Shown here: positions 30,191 to 39,903 of the stretch, one piece after another
How the letters are laid out: every line of letters begins with the position of its first letter
Numbering within the stretch: position 1 is the first letter of the stretch
Source: Symbiodinium natans
Taxonomy: Eukaryota > Sar > Dinophyceae > Suessiales > Symbiodiniaceae
DNA: 45,000 nt
Assembly: GCA_905221605.1 (NCBI GenBank)
Contig: CAJNDS010002223.1
Span: 122,501 to 167,500 of the forward strand
Direction: 5' to 3'
Position numbers and translations under genes: made by a program
Notes under the pieces: model-generated
Told to the model about the DNA's origin: nothing
Seen by the model: the letters and a program-made list of their open reading frames with translations, nothing else
Databases searched by the model: none

Positions 30191-30218
30191 CCCTAAACCC
30201 TAAACCCCAAACCCCAAA
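30191..30218 (-). repeat. Short CCCTAAA/CCCCAAA array
   Basis: Four units. Confidence 0.85.
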
Positions 30219-31082
30219 GTTTAGGATCGTAGTTTCGAACTTTTTTGGTGCGAAAGTTCGGTGATCTTGAACTTCCAGAGCGAGCCGCCAATCAACTGCT
30301 CAATCCTCTAGCATGCCCAGACCGGACCTGAAGTAGGCTCAATTATCCCTAAATAGCCTTAATTATGGGGGGAACATAGGGGGCGGCAGTATAGAGGGGG
30401 GTAATAGGGGTCCCCCATGAAGGAGGGCATCATTCAGATGCGCATCATGCAGATCGGCCCAAGGTCATGTTAACTGTCGCTCGGACTGAACGCAGATGGG
30501 ACCAGGACCGGTCAGGAAAAGGTTCTTCGTAAGTCGCTCTATACTCAACGGGCCGACGTGGCTGCCCACAAGAACTCCAATTCCAAAGACGTCCAGCTTT
30601 AGGGCTTTCGACGACTTAAGCCTTAGGCTTTAGGGCGTAGGGATGTTGCTTGAGACGGCCTCTCGAACCTCTCGATGCTTGCTTGGGCTTGGGAGCCGTC
30701 GCGGTGCAGAAAAATCTGAACACCCTGCGAACCACATGGCGATGTCAGCCTGCCGTAACCCCTCATGCTCCGACATGTCTAAAACACTACAAATCTGCAC
30801 AGGGCGTGCTTCACCGCCCCTCAACCCAAAAAGTGCTTTGAACAGCAAAGCTCTTACGGCCCTTCGCCCGAAGCTTTGCAAGCCCTACAAGCCCCACTAG
30901 ACCCACAAGACCTCACAGGTGCGACGGAAGAAAAAAATCAGGAAGTCGAGGGCAACTGAGAGGGGGGCTGGCTTGCGGGGCCCGCGCACCTTGATTTGAC
31001 ATCTGCATTGGACAAGGCTCGGAGGCCAGGCTAAATCGGAAATCTTACCGGGAGCCCTGAGGCCCAAAATCCAGAACCTTTA

Positions 31083-31163
31083 CTCTTCAAGGGCGAATCG
31101 GGAGGCAAGAGTTGTGATCTACTTCTTCAAACGCGAATCGGTAGGCAAGAGTTGTGATCTACT
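31083..31163 (+). repeat. 40-bp tandem duplication
   Basis: Two copies with GCGAATCGG at 31093 and 31133 and AGGCAAGAGTTGTGATCTAC in both; a few mismatches. Confidence 0.92.
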
Positions 31164-31170
31164 AATTGCC

Positions 31171-31266
31171 TAAGGACACCCCCCAAAAAAATTGAAAATC
31201 CCTATATTGCCCTTGCAAGGAGGATTATTTTCCATTTTTCGGGGGTTCTTAAACAATGAGTAGTGA
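31171..31266. mobile_element. Dispersed MITE-like element, family 2 copy L
   Basis: Left end CACCCCCCAAAAAAATTG and right end CATTTTTCGGGGGTT are inverted matches, so terminal inverted repeats are clearer here than in copy K at 19687. The interior shares ATCCCTATATTGCCCTT with copy K. Confidence 0.65.
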
Positions 31267-31365
31267 TGCGTAGGAGCTCTCACGGAGGGTTTTGAGCAGC
31301 TCCCCATGCCTTGGGTTTTGGGGGCTCTGCGGGTGTTAGCTGCCCAGGTGGCTGCATGAGAACAG

Positions 31366-31418
31366 GGGTTTAGGGTTTAGGGTTTGGGGTTTCGGGTTTC
31401 GGGATGTTTAGGGTTTAG
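31366..31418 (+). repeat. Degenerate TTTAGGG array
   Basis: About seven units with TTTGGGG and TTTCGGG. Confidence 0.85.
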
Positions 31419-31513
31419 TTGAGGTTTTTTCTGTTTTTTACATGAAGGCTTTTGCAGACAAAGGGCTTCTCCGATTGATGTGCTGAGGTTCCCCAGATCT
31501 CTTGGGGAGGATC

Positions 31514-31567
31514 TTAAACCCTAAACCCTAAACCCTAAACCCTAAACCCTAAACCCTAAACCCTAAA
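31514..31567 (-). repeat. CCCTAAA array
   Basis: Nearly eight perfect units. Confidence 0.95.
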
Positions 31568-31824
31568 CTCCATGCAACAAGCTTCTAAAGAACAGCCTTT
31601 TGCTTCCTACAAACCTCAAGCCCTGCAAGCCTGCAAGCCCCAGCTCCAAAAGCTTCGCGCAGCATGTTTCTCTTCGGCTTATTGCTGAGCCCCCGTCCTA
31701 AATGCCAAAAGCACCGAAAAAGCAAGCTGCAAACCTCAAAACCTCTTCCAGCCACCTGGCCTTCGCCACTATCCTTCCCATCCGACTTCTGCGCTCCTCG
31801 GCATCGGAACAGAGGCAGAGGTTG

Positions 31825-31846
31825 GGTTTAGGGTTTAGGGTTTAGG
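31825..31846 (+). repeat. TTTAGGG array, left arm of head-to-head junction
   Basis: Three G-strand units ending TTTAGG, one base before the C-strand array. The bases before it (GAGGTTG, 31818-31824) are the reverse complement of the bases after the right arm (CAACCTC, 31989-31995). Confidence 0.92.
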
Positions 31847-31847
31847 A

Positions 31848-31988
31848 CCCTAAACCCTAAACCCTAAACCCTAAACCCTAAACCCTAAACCCTAAACCCT
31901 AAATCCTAAACCCTAAACCCTAAACCCTAAACCCTAAACCCTAAACCCTAAACCCTAAACCCTAATCCTAAACCCTATACCCTAAACC
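31848..31988 (-). repeat. CCCTAAA array, right arm of head-to-head junction
   Basis: About 20 units with a few TCCTAAA and one CCCTATA. Confidence 0.95.
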
Positions 31989-32155
31989 CAACCTCCCGAC
32001 CAACCCAAGCCCCCCAAAACGGTCGAAATCAAGCACCCGCAGTAGCTTAAGCAAAGGCATCCAATCTGTTTAACGCCTCCAGAGCTGAGGTCCCTAAACC
32101 TTTTGAGATTTTTGGGGGGGCTGAGTGGCTCAGAGTTTCCCGGGTTTTCTGGCGT

Positions 32156-32227
32156 AACCCTAAACCCTAAACCCGAAACCCTAGAAACCCTAAAAACCCT
32201 AAACACCCTAAACCCTAAACCCTAAAC
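32156..32227 (-). repeat. Degenerate CCCTAAA array
   Basis: About ten units of 7 to 9 bases: CCCGAAA, CCCTAGAAA, CCCTAAAAA, CACCCTAAA. Confidence 0.9.
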
Positions 32228-32448
32228 AGGTTCTTAAGCAAATTGTAGAAAAGGATGTGGAACGGCGTAGGACTGAACCAGCGCACGGATACTCGTTAAT
32301 GCCAAAGTCAATATCCTAAACTTTCTCAATCCTAAATCCTGGAACCCAAAAGCCCCGAAAGCCTTTCAAAGCCACCAGCAAAACATGGCAAAAGCCAGCA
32401 ACCACTAAGGCTGCAACGCTCCAGCTCCAACTCTGAAAGCTAGACATG

Positions 32449-32540
32449 CAGGGTTCAGGGTTACGGGTTTGGGGTTCAGGATTTAGGGTTTAGGGTTTCG
32501 GGTTTCGGGTTTAGGGTTCAGGGTTTCGGGTTTAGGGTTA
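32449..32540 (+). repeat. Mixed TTTAGGG/TTTCGGG/TTCAGGG array
   Basis: About 13 drifted units. Confidence 0.9.
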
Positions 32541-32594
32541 GAGGCCCTCGAGGCCGCGGCCGTCGGCACTGGGGCACGCCTCCTTTCAAAAGGA

Positions 32595-32611
32595 CTTTCG
32601 GAAACCGAAAG
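32595..32611. other. Perfect small hairpin
   Basis: CTTTCGG and CCGAAAG pair over seven bases around an AAA loop, two bases before a telomere-derived array. A role is not evident. Confidence 0.5.
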
Positions 32612-32612
32612 A

Positions 32613-32712
32613 GGTTCCGGGTTTAGGGTTCCGGGTTTAGGGTTCCGGGTTTAGGGTTCCGGGTTTAGGGTTTACGGCTTAGGGTTTAGGGTTTACGGTT
32701 TAGGGTTTCAGG
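32613..32712 (+). repeat. 14-bp higher-order telomere repeat plus TTTAGGG/TTTACGG units
   Basis: GGTTCCGGGTTTAG starts at 32613, 32627, 32641 and 32655: a dimer of TTTAGGG and TTCCGGG amplified as one unit. Drifted heptamers follow. Confidence 0.93.
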
Positions 32713-34079
32713 TTCAGAGCTTCGAGCTTCGAGCTTCGGTGCAATATGATCTGCACAGTTGAACTTAGGCTGGCCATACGACACACGTTCGGAGACACCA
32801 TGACAGTTGGCTGCAGCAAGACGCATGGAAACATGGGCCCTTGGACAGATCTTCAAGACTACAGGCGAGCCACCCGAAGTTTGTTCAGGCAACCTCCCTC
32901 ATTTGTGACGACCTCGAGTCACCTCATTTTGTGTCTCTCGCTTTGGTTCACCTGGGACTACCTCTGTGTGTCTCATTTACGACTACCTACCTACGCCTTC
33001 AAGCTGGCCAAAAGCCGACCAGCTCCCACCAGCCGGGCTTGATTTCGATTCTGAAGGTGCCTTTCTTCCCAGCCCTTCAAGGCTGGCCAAATGCGGGCGC
33101 CGGAGGGCGATGCGGCCCCTGCCCCGAGCGGCTCTTCCAGCTTTCAAGGCGCGCTCAAAGCTGAAGCACCCCGAAAACACGCAACGAAGCTTCGAGACGG
33201 AGCGCCCCTTCGCGCCTCGAACGGGAAAGCTTCCTACGTTGAGGCCCACCTCTCACTTGGCTATGTCATGAAACCCGCCCGCTTCATGATGTGACTTCAT
33301 GGACTCCTAGGACAGGAAATAAGACGTTAAAGCCCACCGCGGAAAGGGAGGCCGTATGTTAACAGCCGCTTCGAGCGGAAGCGTGATTTTCAACCAGAAG
33401 TTGAACGCGCTTTCAAGCCAAATGCCAAGAGGCTTGAAAGCCGGAGGCGATTTCGACCCCATACAAGCGGTTAGACCGCGCCCAGAACGATCCATCGGCT
33501 CAATCGCCTCACCTCTCTTTTAGGGTGTACGAAAATAGGGGACCCCAAAAATAGACCCCGAAAACAGGATCCCCTTATAATAAGGACCCCAATAAGGTAC
33601 GCCGAATATCGAAAACCTCTTTTGTGATGACCTGTCTTACTGGGGCAGGGTTTTTTTTCAAAACAGACAGGGGGTAGTCGCAAATGAGGTGGGCGCCGCT
33701 TTTTGCACCTGGGAATGATTAGGACTTTGGGTACAACGGTACCAGTATAACAGGAGGGACATTCAGAAATGAGCAGAGAGCCGTACCTGAATTTCTAGTT
33801 CAAACTTGAGACGCTCGTGCGGACAAGATTTAGCCACCCAAAATTGAAGCCGCACTCCGGATATCAACCCTCCTGACATGAGCCCTCGACCCCATAAACC
33901 CCGCCATAAACCCCAGCCCAGAACCTGTTAGGACCAAAAGAGAAGAAGGCCCAGACTGGTCCAGGGTGTGGGTGTCAAAGCATTCTCAGCCCTGACTCTG
34001 CGTGAAATCTCCTCGTCCACTTCCATGCTGGTCGGCTCGCAAACGACCCCGATGAAGTCGCCGTCACCTGGTCCAAGGA
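32713..34079. other. 1.37-kb region free of telomere repeats; overlapping frames, no recognised gene
   Basis: All three plus frames are open in parts of 32746-33294, and a minus frame covers 32983-33249. This is expected in GC-rich DNA with few stops and does not single out a product. I recognise no domain. The stretch from 32740 to 33480 is the best place here to look for decayed coding DNA. A family 3 element sits at 33528-33600. Confidence 0.35.
33528..33600. mobile_element. Dispersed short element, family 3 copy G
   Basis: It shares TACGAAAATAGGGG, ATAGACC, AGGATCCCCTT, GGACCCCA and AAGGTAC in the same order with 36095-36180. AT/GGGG-rich and non-coding. Confidence 0.6.
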
Positions 34080-34276
34080 CCCTAAACCCTAAACCCTAAA
34101 CCCTAAACCCTAAACCCTAAACCCTAAACCCTAAACCCTAAACCCTAAACCCTAAACCCTAAACCCTAAACCCTAAACCCTAAACCCTAAACCCTAAACC
34201 CTAAACCCTAAACCCTAAACCCTAAACCCTAAACCCTAAACCCTAAACCCTAAACCCTAAACCCTAAACCCTAAAC
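34080..34276 (-). repeat. Perfect CCCTAAA array, 28 units
   Basis: About 197 bp without a visible mismatch, the longest pure run in the window and hence probably young or recently homogenised. Confidence 0.97.
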
Positions 34277-34620
34277 CGTGCCAGGGGCTCCGTGGAGGGC
34301 TGCGGGCCCTCGAACAACATCGGTTGCTTATGGTTGTTCAGCTCGGAACCGAGGAACGCATGCATCGAAGGCCAAAGATCTTTGCTGGTGTGGAAAAGGT
34401 TCCGAGGGTTGCAGAGCACATTCCTGTTGACCTTGAGGCCTACACGGAATCCGCGCTGTCTCCCGGGAAATCAGGGAGGCACAGAACAACAGGGTCGACC
34501 ACATGCTTGGTTGAGACTCTCACCCCAGAATCCACGACCCAGACCAAGAACTTATTGTGCTTTCCCGCTTCTTCCTGCGAGCCCCCTTCTCTTCAGAGTC
34601 AGAGCCTTCTCACCCGAAGG
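34264..34620 (-). pseudogene. Possible frameshifted protein remnant, family unknown
   Basis: On the minus strand two adjacent frames look protein-like but lie in different phases. The upstream one (about 34600-34440) reads KFLVWVVDSGVRVSTKHVVD then PVVLCLPDFPGDSAD before a stop at 34440. The other, open from about 34470 to a stop at 34264, reads VGLKVNRNVLCNPRNLF then HTSKDLWPSMHAFLGSEL and ends in the telomere array. A frameshift or lost intron near 34460 would join them. Against this, plus-strand frames of 148 and 100 codons cover the same DNA (34292-34738, 34324-34626). I recognise no family. Confidence 0.2.
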
Positions 34621-35232
34621 GACTGATAGTCCATCAGCAGCAAAAACAGGTACATGTTGCCTTGGCCTTGTTACTGGCTCTGCGAGGGGGCATCCGCATC
34701 ACTTTCACCAAGCAGACGTCATAAAGAGATGTGCATAACGCCACCTGCTCTTTCCGGATTTCCAGGGCTTGGGTCTATGGGTATTGAGTCCTTCGACCTA
34801 AAACACCTGAAGGTCAAACGCCAAGTTCCGAAGCCCTGAACCCCGAACATCCTATTCTTCATGAAGCCAAGTCGACATGTAGAGCCCGCAAATCCAAAAT
34901 ATCTCAGAACTCTCCCAGGCCCCGACTGACCCTGCAACCAAGCATCCTCAACTTCAGCCCTAAGACCCCCTCCCCCCCCCCAGCCACCTGACCACACGAA
35001 GCTGTAGCCCAAGCTCCAGTTCTCAACGATGGCCTGTGTCAGGTGTTTCGGATATTGCCTTGAGGACTTTTGGCATAGGATTCGTAGTCTGGGGTGCTGG
35101 GATTCGGCATTGCGCATATTCTACTGACAAACCCCACCTACGCCAGCACCTGGGCGGGCTTAAGGGTTCAGGAAATGGCTGGGCGTCGGAGTTGCAAACC
35201 CCCAGGCCCTGCTCAAGCAACATCCCCGAAGG
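34621..35232. other. Spacer with no recognised gene
   Basis: A minus frame (34719-35117, 132 codons) contains a low-complexity Gly stretch from a poly-C tract near 34970-34981. Other short frames overlap it. No domain recognised. Confidence 0.35.
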
Positions 35233-35353
35233 CCCTAAACCCTAAACCCTAAACCCTAAACCCTAAACCCTAAACCCTAAACCCTAAACCCTAAACCCTA
35301 AACCCTAAACCCTAAACCCTAAACCCTAAACCCTAAACCCTAAACCCTAAACC
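35233..35353 (-). repeat. CCCTAAA array
   Basis: About 17 units, perfect except a final CCCGAA. Confidence 0.96.
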
Positions 35354-35463
35354 CGAACCATATCTGGGGAGCCTCCAAAACCCTGAACCCTTAAAACCCA
35401 AACCCTTCAGCTCTGCTAGACCCCGCAGCCCTCAACCTTTGATCCCCTGAACCCCCAGATCTT

Positions 35464-35547
35464 TTAGGGTTTAGGGTTTAGGGTTTAGGGTTTAGGGTTT
35501 AGGGTTTAGGGTTTAGGGTTTAGGGTTTAGGGTTTAGGGTTTAGGGT
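35464..35547 (+). repeat. TTTAGGG array
   Basis: 12 perfect units. Confidence 0.96.
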
Positions 35548-35675
35548 CCAATCCGCACAGGTTGCGGTTGCAAGGGGTCCCTGGCGCAGGCCTGGCTGAA
35601 CCCGGGCGAGGACTGCCGTGGGTGGTCCTGCTCAGCAGCTGGGCAGCTTTGAGAAAAAAGCTACTTGCACCTGGG

Positions 35676-35778
35676 GTAGGGTTTAGGGTTTAGGGTTTAG
35701 GGTTTAGGGTTTAGGGTTTAGGGTTTAGGGTTTAGGGTTTAGGGTTTAGGGTTTAGGGTTTAGGGTTTAGTGTTTAGT
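35676..35778 (+). repeat. TTTAGGG array
   Basis: About 14 units; the last two are TTTAGTG. Confidence 0.95.
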
Positions 35779-35931
35779 GTCTGCCACAACAAGGGGATTT
35801 ACGGAAACAGCTTCGCCAAGCGGGGAAGAGTCGCGTGCCGGGATACGACGCCATCCCTCTCCCCTAACCCCTACAACTCCATACCGATCAGGGGTCGGGC
35901 TTGGTGGGTCTGAGAGTATTGGCCTAGGACT

Positions 35932-35975
35932 GGTGGTGGCAGTGGTGGCAGTGGTGGCAGTGGTGGCAGCGGCGG
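35932..35975 (+). repeat. 9-bp tandem repeat GGTGGCAGT
   Basis: Four to five copies, decaying into GGCAGCGGCGG at the right. Confidence 0.92.
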
Positions 35976-36094
35976 GGCTTGTAGAGGGCCGGACTTTGCT
36001 GGGGCTTTTTCGTGCCCTAAACCCTAAACACCTACTTCAGATGCAGCAGCACAAAAAACGTTCCAAACCCCCTGGCTGGGAAAGAACGGGAGTT

Positions 36095-36196
36095 TACGAA
36101 ATAGGGGGCCCTTGATTCTAGACCTCCAAATAGTAGGATCCCCTTTTGCAGGACCCCATATTAAGCAGCCATAAAGGTACCCCTATGATCGTAAAC
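36095..36196. mobile_element. Dispersed short element, family 3 copy F
   Basis: Starts TACGAAATAGGGGG and contains AGGATCCCCTTTT, GGACCCCATATTAAG and AAGGTACCCCTAT, matching the order at 33528-33600 but longer at its right end. The GGGG start and CCCCTAT end are partly inverted. Confidence 0.6.
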
Positions 36197-36318
36197 CCCC
36201 CCGAATCGCAACCAAAACCAAAAGCCCTCACAGACCGGCTCCTGCAGATGATGGATGGCCTTCATGAGGTTCCAAGATTCCGGCAGGTCCCTCAAGACCG
36301 GCGCCGGAGCCTGCACAA

Positions 36319-36366
<48 letters not shown>
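36319..36366 (+). repeat. Poly-G tract, 48 G
   Basis: 48 consecutive G, the longest homopolymer in the window. The poly-Gly and poly-Pro frames across it (36146-36443 plus, 36161-36422 minus) are by-products. Length may be uncertain because long homopolymers are error-prone in sequencing. Confidence 0.95.
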
Positions 36367-36367
<1 letters not shown>

Positions 36368-36420
36368 GAGAGTGGGCCCTTGGGGCTCCTTGGGCCTTGG
36401 AACTCGCAAACTTAAGGCCC

Positions 36421-36451
36421 AAACCCTAAACCCTAAACCCTAAACCCTAAA
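36421..36451 (-). repeat. Short CCCTAAA array
   Basis: Between four and five perfect units. Confidence 0.93.
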
Positions 36452-36599
36452 CTCTTAAAATCTGAACTCCGAAAAGCTCCGAAAACTCGGGGCCCCAAGA
36501 CGCCCGACCGCTCGGGGGCAGCCAAGGTGCGTCGGTCATCTGCGCATCTGCGTCGGAGCTCTGTTGGGGCCTCCGGCAGGTCTTTCAGTTCGTCTTTAA

Positions 36600-36659
36600 G
36601 GGTTTAGGGTTTAGGGTTTAGGGTTTGGGGTTTGGGGTTTAGGGTTTAGGGTTTAGGGC
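36600..36659 (+). repeat. TTTAGGG/TTTGGGG array
   Basis: Between eight and nine units, two of them TTTGGGG. Confidence 0.94.
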
Positions 36660-37035
36660 TCGGTGCTGGGATTTTGGGGAGGAGAGAGCTCAAAAACAAG
36701 ATCGGGTTCCAAATGTTAACTCTTGCTGCGCACGTGGGTGAGATGTCAAGCAGGCTTAGGGTTGGAGAGTTTAGCTTCTGCGCTCTGGGACGTTTGAGAG
36801 AGTTCGTGCCTGCACTTCTGCTTGCCTACTGTGTGAGGGCAGCTGTCACGTTTGTTCCGGATTGGTTCCTGCAAGTTCATGCAGACAAACAGTGCTACAG
36901 CCTGCAACGCCCTGCAGCCTACTAAAACTGCCTGATTCTGGGCGAGTTCAGTCTCAGGTGCCCAGCGGCAGTTGAGCGGTGGAGGGTAACAGTTCCCTGA
37001 GACCCTCGACACGGAACTTGACACTGAAAATGTGT
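36660..37035. other. Spacer with overlapping sense and antisense frames
   Basis: A plus frame (36674-36925, 83 codons) and a minus frame (36746-37024, 92 codons) cover the same DNA; neither is recognisable. Confidence 0.3.
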
Positions 37036-37089
37036 CCCTAAACCCTAAACCCTAAACCCTAAACCCTAAACCCTAAACCCGAAACCCTC
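37036..37089 (-). repeat. CCCTAAA array
   Basis: Nearly eight units; the second-last is CCCGAAA. Confidence 0.94.
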
Positions 37090-37253
37090 AGAAAGCACAC
37101 GGAACCTTTAGAACTCCTTAGACACATTTGCCCACTCCGGGGATGCGGGCATCATGCACAGGCGCAAGCCCAATTGAGGCCCGCCGCTCTTCTCGCCTGC
37201 CGTCGGTTGCGGAAGGTCGCTGGTCACGTGGGGTCCAGGTGGGGAGCTGGTTG

Positions 37254-37372
37254 CCGAAACCCTCAACCACTAAACCCCTAAACCCCTAAACCCCTAATCC
37301 CCTAAACCCCTAAACCCCGAAACCCCGAAACCCCTTCAACCCTAAACCCCTAAACCCCTAAACCCCTAAACC
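37254..37372 (-). repeat. CCCCTAAA octamer array
   Basis: About 14 units, mostly the octamer CCCCTAAA (TTTAGGGG on the other strand), with CCCCTAAT and CCCCGAAA variants and one CCCTTCAACC interruption. Confidence 0.94.
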
Positions 37373-37393
37373 GCAGGAGGAGCACGGAAACGC

Positions 37394-37412
37394 GGGGGGG
37401 GGGGGGGGGGGG
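37394..37412 (+). repeat. Poly-G tract, 19 G
   Basis: 19 consecutive G about 20 bp right of the octamer array. Confidence 0.92.
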
Positions 37413-37478
37413 AATGGCTCCAAGCTTCAGGGATGAAAGCTTCGGCTTGAAGGCCAAGCAGTCAAGAGCAGCGGGAAC

Positions 37479-37563
37479 ACCCTAAACCCTAAACCCTAAA
37501 CCCTAAACCCTAAACCCTAAACCCTAAACCCCAAACCCCAAACCCTAAACCCTAAACCCTAAA
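37479..37563 (-). repeat. CCCTAAA array
   Basis: 12 units, two of them CCCCAAA. Confidence 0.95.
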
Positions 37564-38124
37564 GGGAAGGAAGTGTCTTGTCTTCTCGCTTCCCGTGGAA
37601 TTAACCCGGCCGCTTCCTGAACTGACTGCCTCTGCGCAGGCGGCTCTGTGGGAAACGCCGCAGCTGCGGTGTAAGTGTAGACAAAAAAGCCAGCTAGAGA
37701 TCTCCCTCAAACGCCAAAACCCTCGAAACAGGCCCTCGTTTGCCCCCGCCCTGGGCAGTAGCGCCTGCATTCGGCCTGGGCAGTTAGTAACTTCAAGCAG
37801 GTTAGGCCACCTTTTGTGAGGGGTTGGGACGTTTGGGGTTTGGGTTGAAAAGTCCTTGGGGGGGCGAATGTGAGGGGGCAAGCCCAAACCCTTCAGAGTT
37901 GTCCATCAACATAAGCAATGCACCTATTCGACAGGTATATGTTAACAGGAGCAAGTGAGGAAGCTGGACTCTCAAATGCTCAAACCTGACAACTCTGAAC
38001 GCCCTCCCCAACAGCCGAATAGCCTGCACTTGGCGACCTCCTTGAACATCCCCTCAAAACCCGAAATGCTTCAGAAACCCACGGGAAACTTGCACGTCCC
38101 TAAGTCCAAATCCTTCTGAACGCA
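37564..38124. other. Spacer with no recognised gene
   Basis: 560 bp. The minus frame 37552-37887 (111 codons) begins and ends without a recognisable motif and reads into the array; the others are shorter. Confidence 0.35.
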
Positions 38125-38234
38125 CCCTAAGCCCTAAACCCTAAACCCTAAACCCTAAACCCTAAACCCTAAACCCTAAACCCTAAACCCTAAACCCTAA
38201 ACCCTAAACCCTAAACCCTAAAACCCTAAAACCC
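38125..38234 (-). repeat. CCCTAAA array
   Basis: About 15 units, nearly perfect, with two CCCTAAAA at the right. Confidence 0.96.
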
Positions 38235-39202
38235 AGACATCTGGGGCCCCGCGCCCAGCGCGGGAGCCTGCTGAAGCAGGTTCCAAGCTGGGGTCCCAGG
38301 CCGAGTGACCAAGAGGGGTCTAAGAGTCACAAACACAGAGCCGGAACCCTGGAGTGGAGCTGAGCCCTAAACTTTCCGGGCGTTGGATTTTCTATTCCTG
38401 GCTTCGAGATTTCAGAGTTTGAAGGAGTTGACGGTCCAGGGCTGGGGCCTAGATGGGGAATACATACCGTACACTACATTTTACTACTGCACGCTACCTT
38501 AAACCTTCCACTTCCTGAAGCCACCGGTCTGGGGCGCATTTGGGGGATTTCTGGGGAGAAGTTTAAGAGGACTAAGAAAGGTCTCGAGAGATGTTTAGTC
38601 TTCGTGTCTCAACTCTCAACCCCACGTGGACAAAATTGCGGGGTCTGCAACTCATGTTGCAGGTTTAAGAACTTGTGGGTCTTCAACAAAAGTTCCCCTT
38701 GTTTTCTCATTGCCTGGGATCAGGGGTCAGGCTGACCGACTTTCGGTTTCTTGTCCTTCATGGCACTTACCTGGAGGAATGTCTATGCTCCTGAACATAG
38801 GGCTTACACAAGGATTAAACAGATTGTATGCGGTTCTGCTCGACTGCTGACTGAGGAGCCGGCCTGTCGACGGAATCGGTGAGTCGGGCTGCAAGTCCTC
38901 ATCCACCTGTCGCCAGGTGCGCTTGCACCAGCTCGAGGCAGCGCTAGCAGCGTAGCCAGCTCTGTTGCTTACAAGGCCTATACAACTCGGTACACCCCCC
39001 AAAAAACGCTCGTCCCCCAGCATCCCTCGAAATCCCGAAGATTCGAGCCCATGCTTCTTAAAGCGACGGACTGTTTGGTATTCCAGTTCCTGCAAGGGCC
39101 TTCATACCATGTGCCCGTAACGGTGCGCCGGGAACTCCCCGAAACCTTCCACCGGACGCCCTAACTCATCCTGACTGCACTTGTTTATTAGCTGATTCGA
39201 TA

Positions 39203-39280
39203 CTATTATTATTATGATTACTATGATTATTCTATTATTATTATGATTACTATGACTATTCTATTATTATTATTATTATT
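39203..39280 (+). repeat. 29-bp AT-rich tandem repeat
   Basis: Units start CTATTATTATTATGATTACT at 39203 and 39232 (one mismatch), followed by a partial unit at 39261 that drifts into pure ATT repeats. Confidence 0.93.
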
Positions 39281-39459
39281 CGTTGCAGTTCATTCTACAT
39301 GTACACTATGATACTTCCCCTCAAGTCGGTGGGCGTTCGGCCGCCTGTTCCAGGTCCGCGGCCCCCAGCCGCTCGGCCACCGGGTGGTCCAGAGACACTG
39401 CCGGGCCTGAGAGCCAGCTTCCCCAGATCTTCCCCAAACCCCCGAAGCTAAGGAATAAG

Positions 39460-39584
39460 ACCCTAATTTATACTAAGGATCCTTACTTACTAGGAATTAG
39501 GGTATATACCTTAATTAAGGAATTTACCCCAATTTATGCTAAGGATCTTTATTTTGAATTAGGGTATGTATACCTTAGTTAAGG
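39460..39584 (+). repeat. 66-bp AT-rich tandem duplication
   Basis: Two copies; CTAAGGAT occurs at 39473 and 39539. Both share GAATTAGGGTAT and end in CCTTAATTAAGG or CCTTAGTTAAGG. About ten differences separate them. The 99-codon plus frame here (39283-39582) is a by-product. Confidence 0.9.
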
Positions 39585-39903
39585 GGAGAAAAAAAGATCT
39601 GGGTTAGAGGCGCTTGCGACTCAAATGAGCCTTTTAAGTGGTGCTTCGAATCTTGGTTGGGGGGAAGTACGGGATTCTGGGTCTTGGGGGTTCAGGGTTC
39701 CGGCTTTGGTCGCATGGGCGACCGCTTGAGAAGGAACGAAGGTTGAAGTGGAATTAACCGGGGCTCAGCACCCATCGGCGTTCCTGCAGTTGCAGCAGTA
39801 CCGCTGTGGCCGAGGGATTTCTCGAGAGAGCAGATCACTGGATGCTCCTCTCAAACCCCAAGCCTGAGAGCCCAAACCTTCAGCCCTCAATCCTCACTTG
39901 AGC

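Larger units (their letters stand above)
30219..31366. other. 1.1-kb region free of telomere repeats; no recognised gene
   Basis: Frames at 30630-30881 (minus), 30643-30900 (plus) and 30650-30841 (plus) overlap and have no recognisable domain. An AT/GGGG-rich patch at 30338-30414 resembles the inverted-repeat elements. A 40-bp duplication (31083-31163) and a family 2 element (31171-31266) lie at the right. Confidence 0.4.
35779..36318. other. Spacer with trinucleotide-like repeat and a family 3 element
   Basis: A plus frame (35777-36115) includes the Val/Ala run translated from the GGTGGCAGT repeat and is not recognisable as a protein. The family 3 element lies at 36095-36196. Confidence 0.4.
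38235..39903. other. 1.67-kb region free of telomere repeats; no recognised gene
   Basis: The longest array-free stretch before 42066. A plus frame (38626-38850, 74 codons) and an antisense frame (38727-39095, 122 codons) overlap and neither is recognisable. AT-rich tandem repeats occupy 39203-39280 and 39460-39584. Confidence 0.35.

Noticed and set aside
33180-33235. GCCTCGAAC resembling a tRNA B-box on the minus strand
   Set aside because: No matching T-stem or cloverleaf on either side.
36146-36443. Poly-Gly and poly-Pro proteins
   Set aside because: Produced by the 48-base G tract; flanking residues show no domain.
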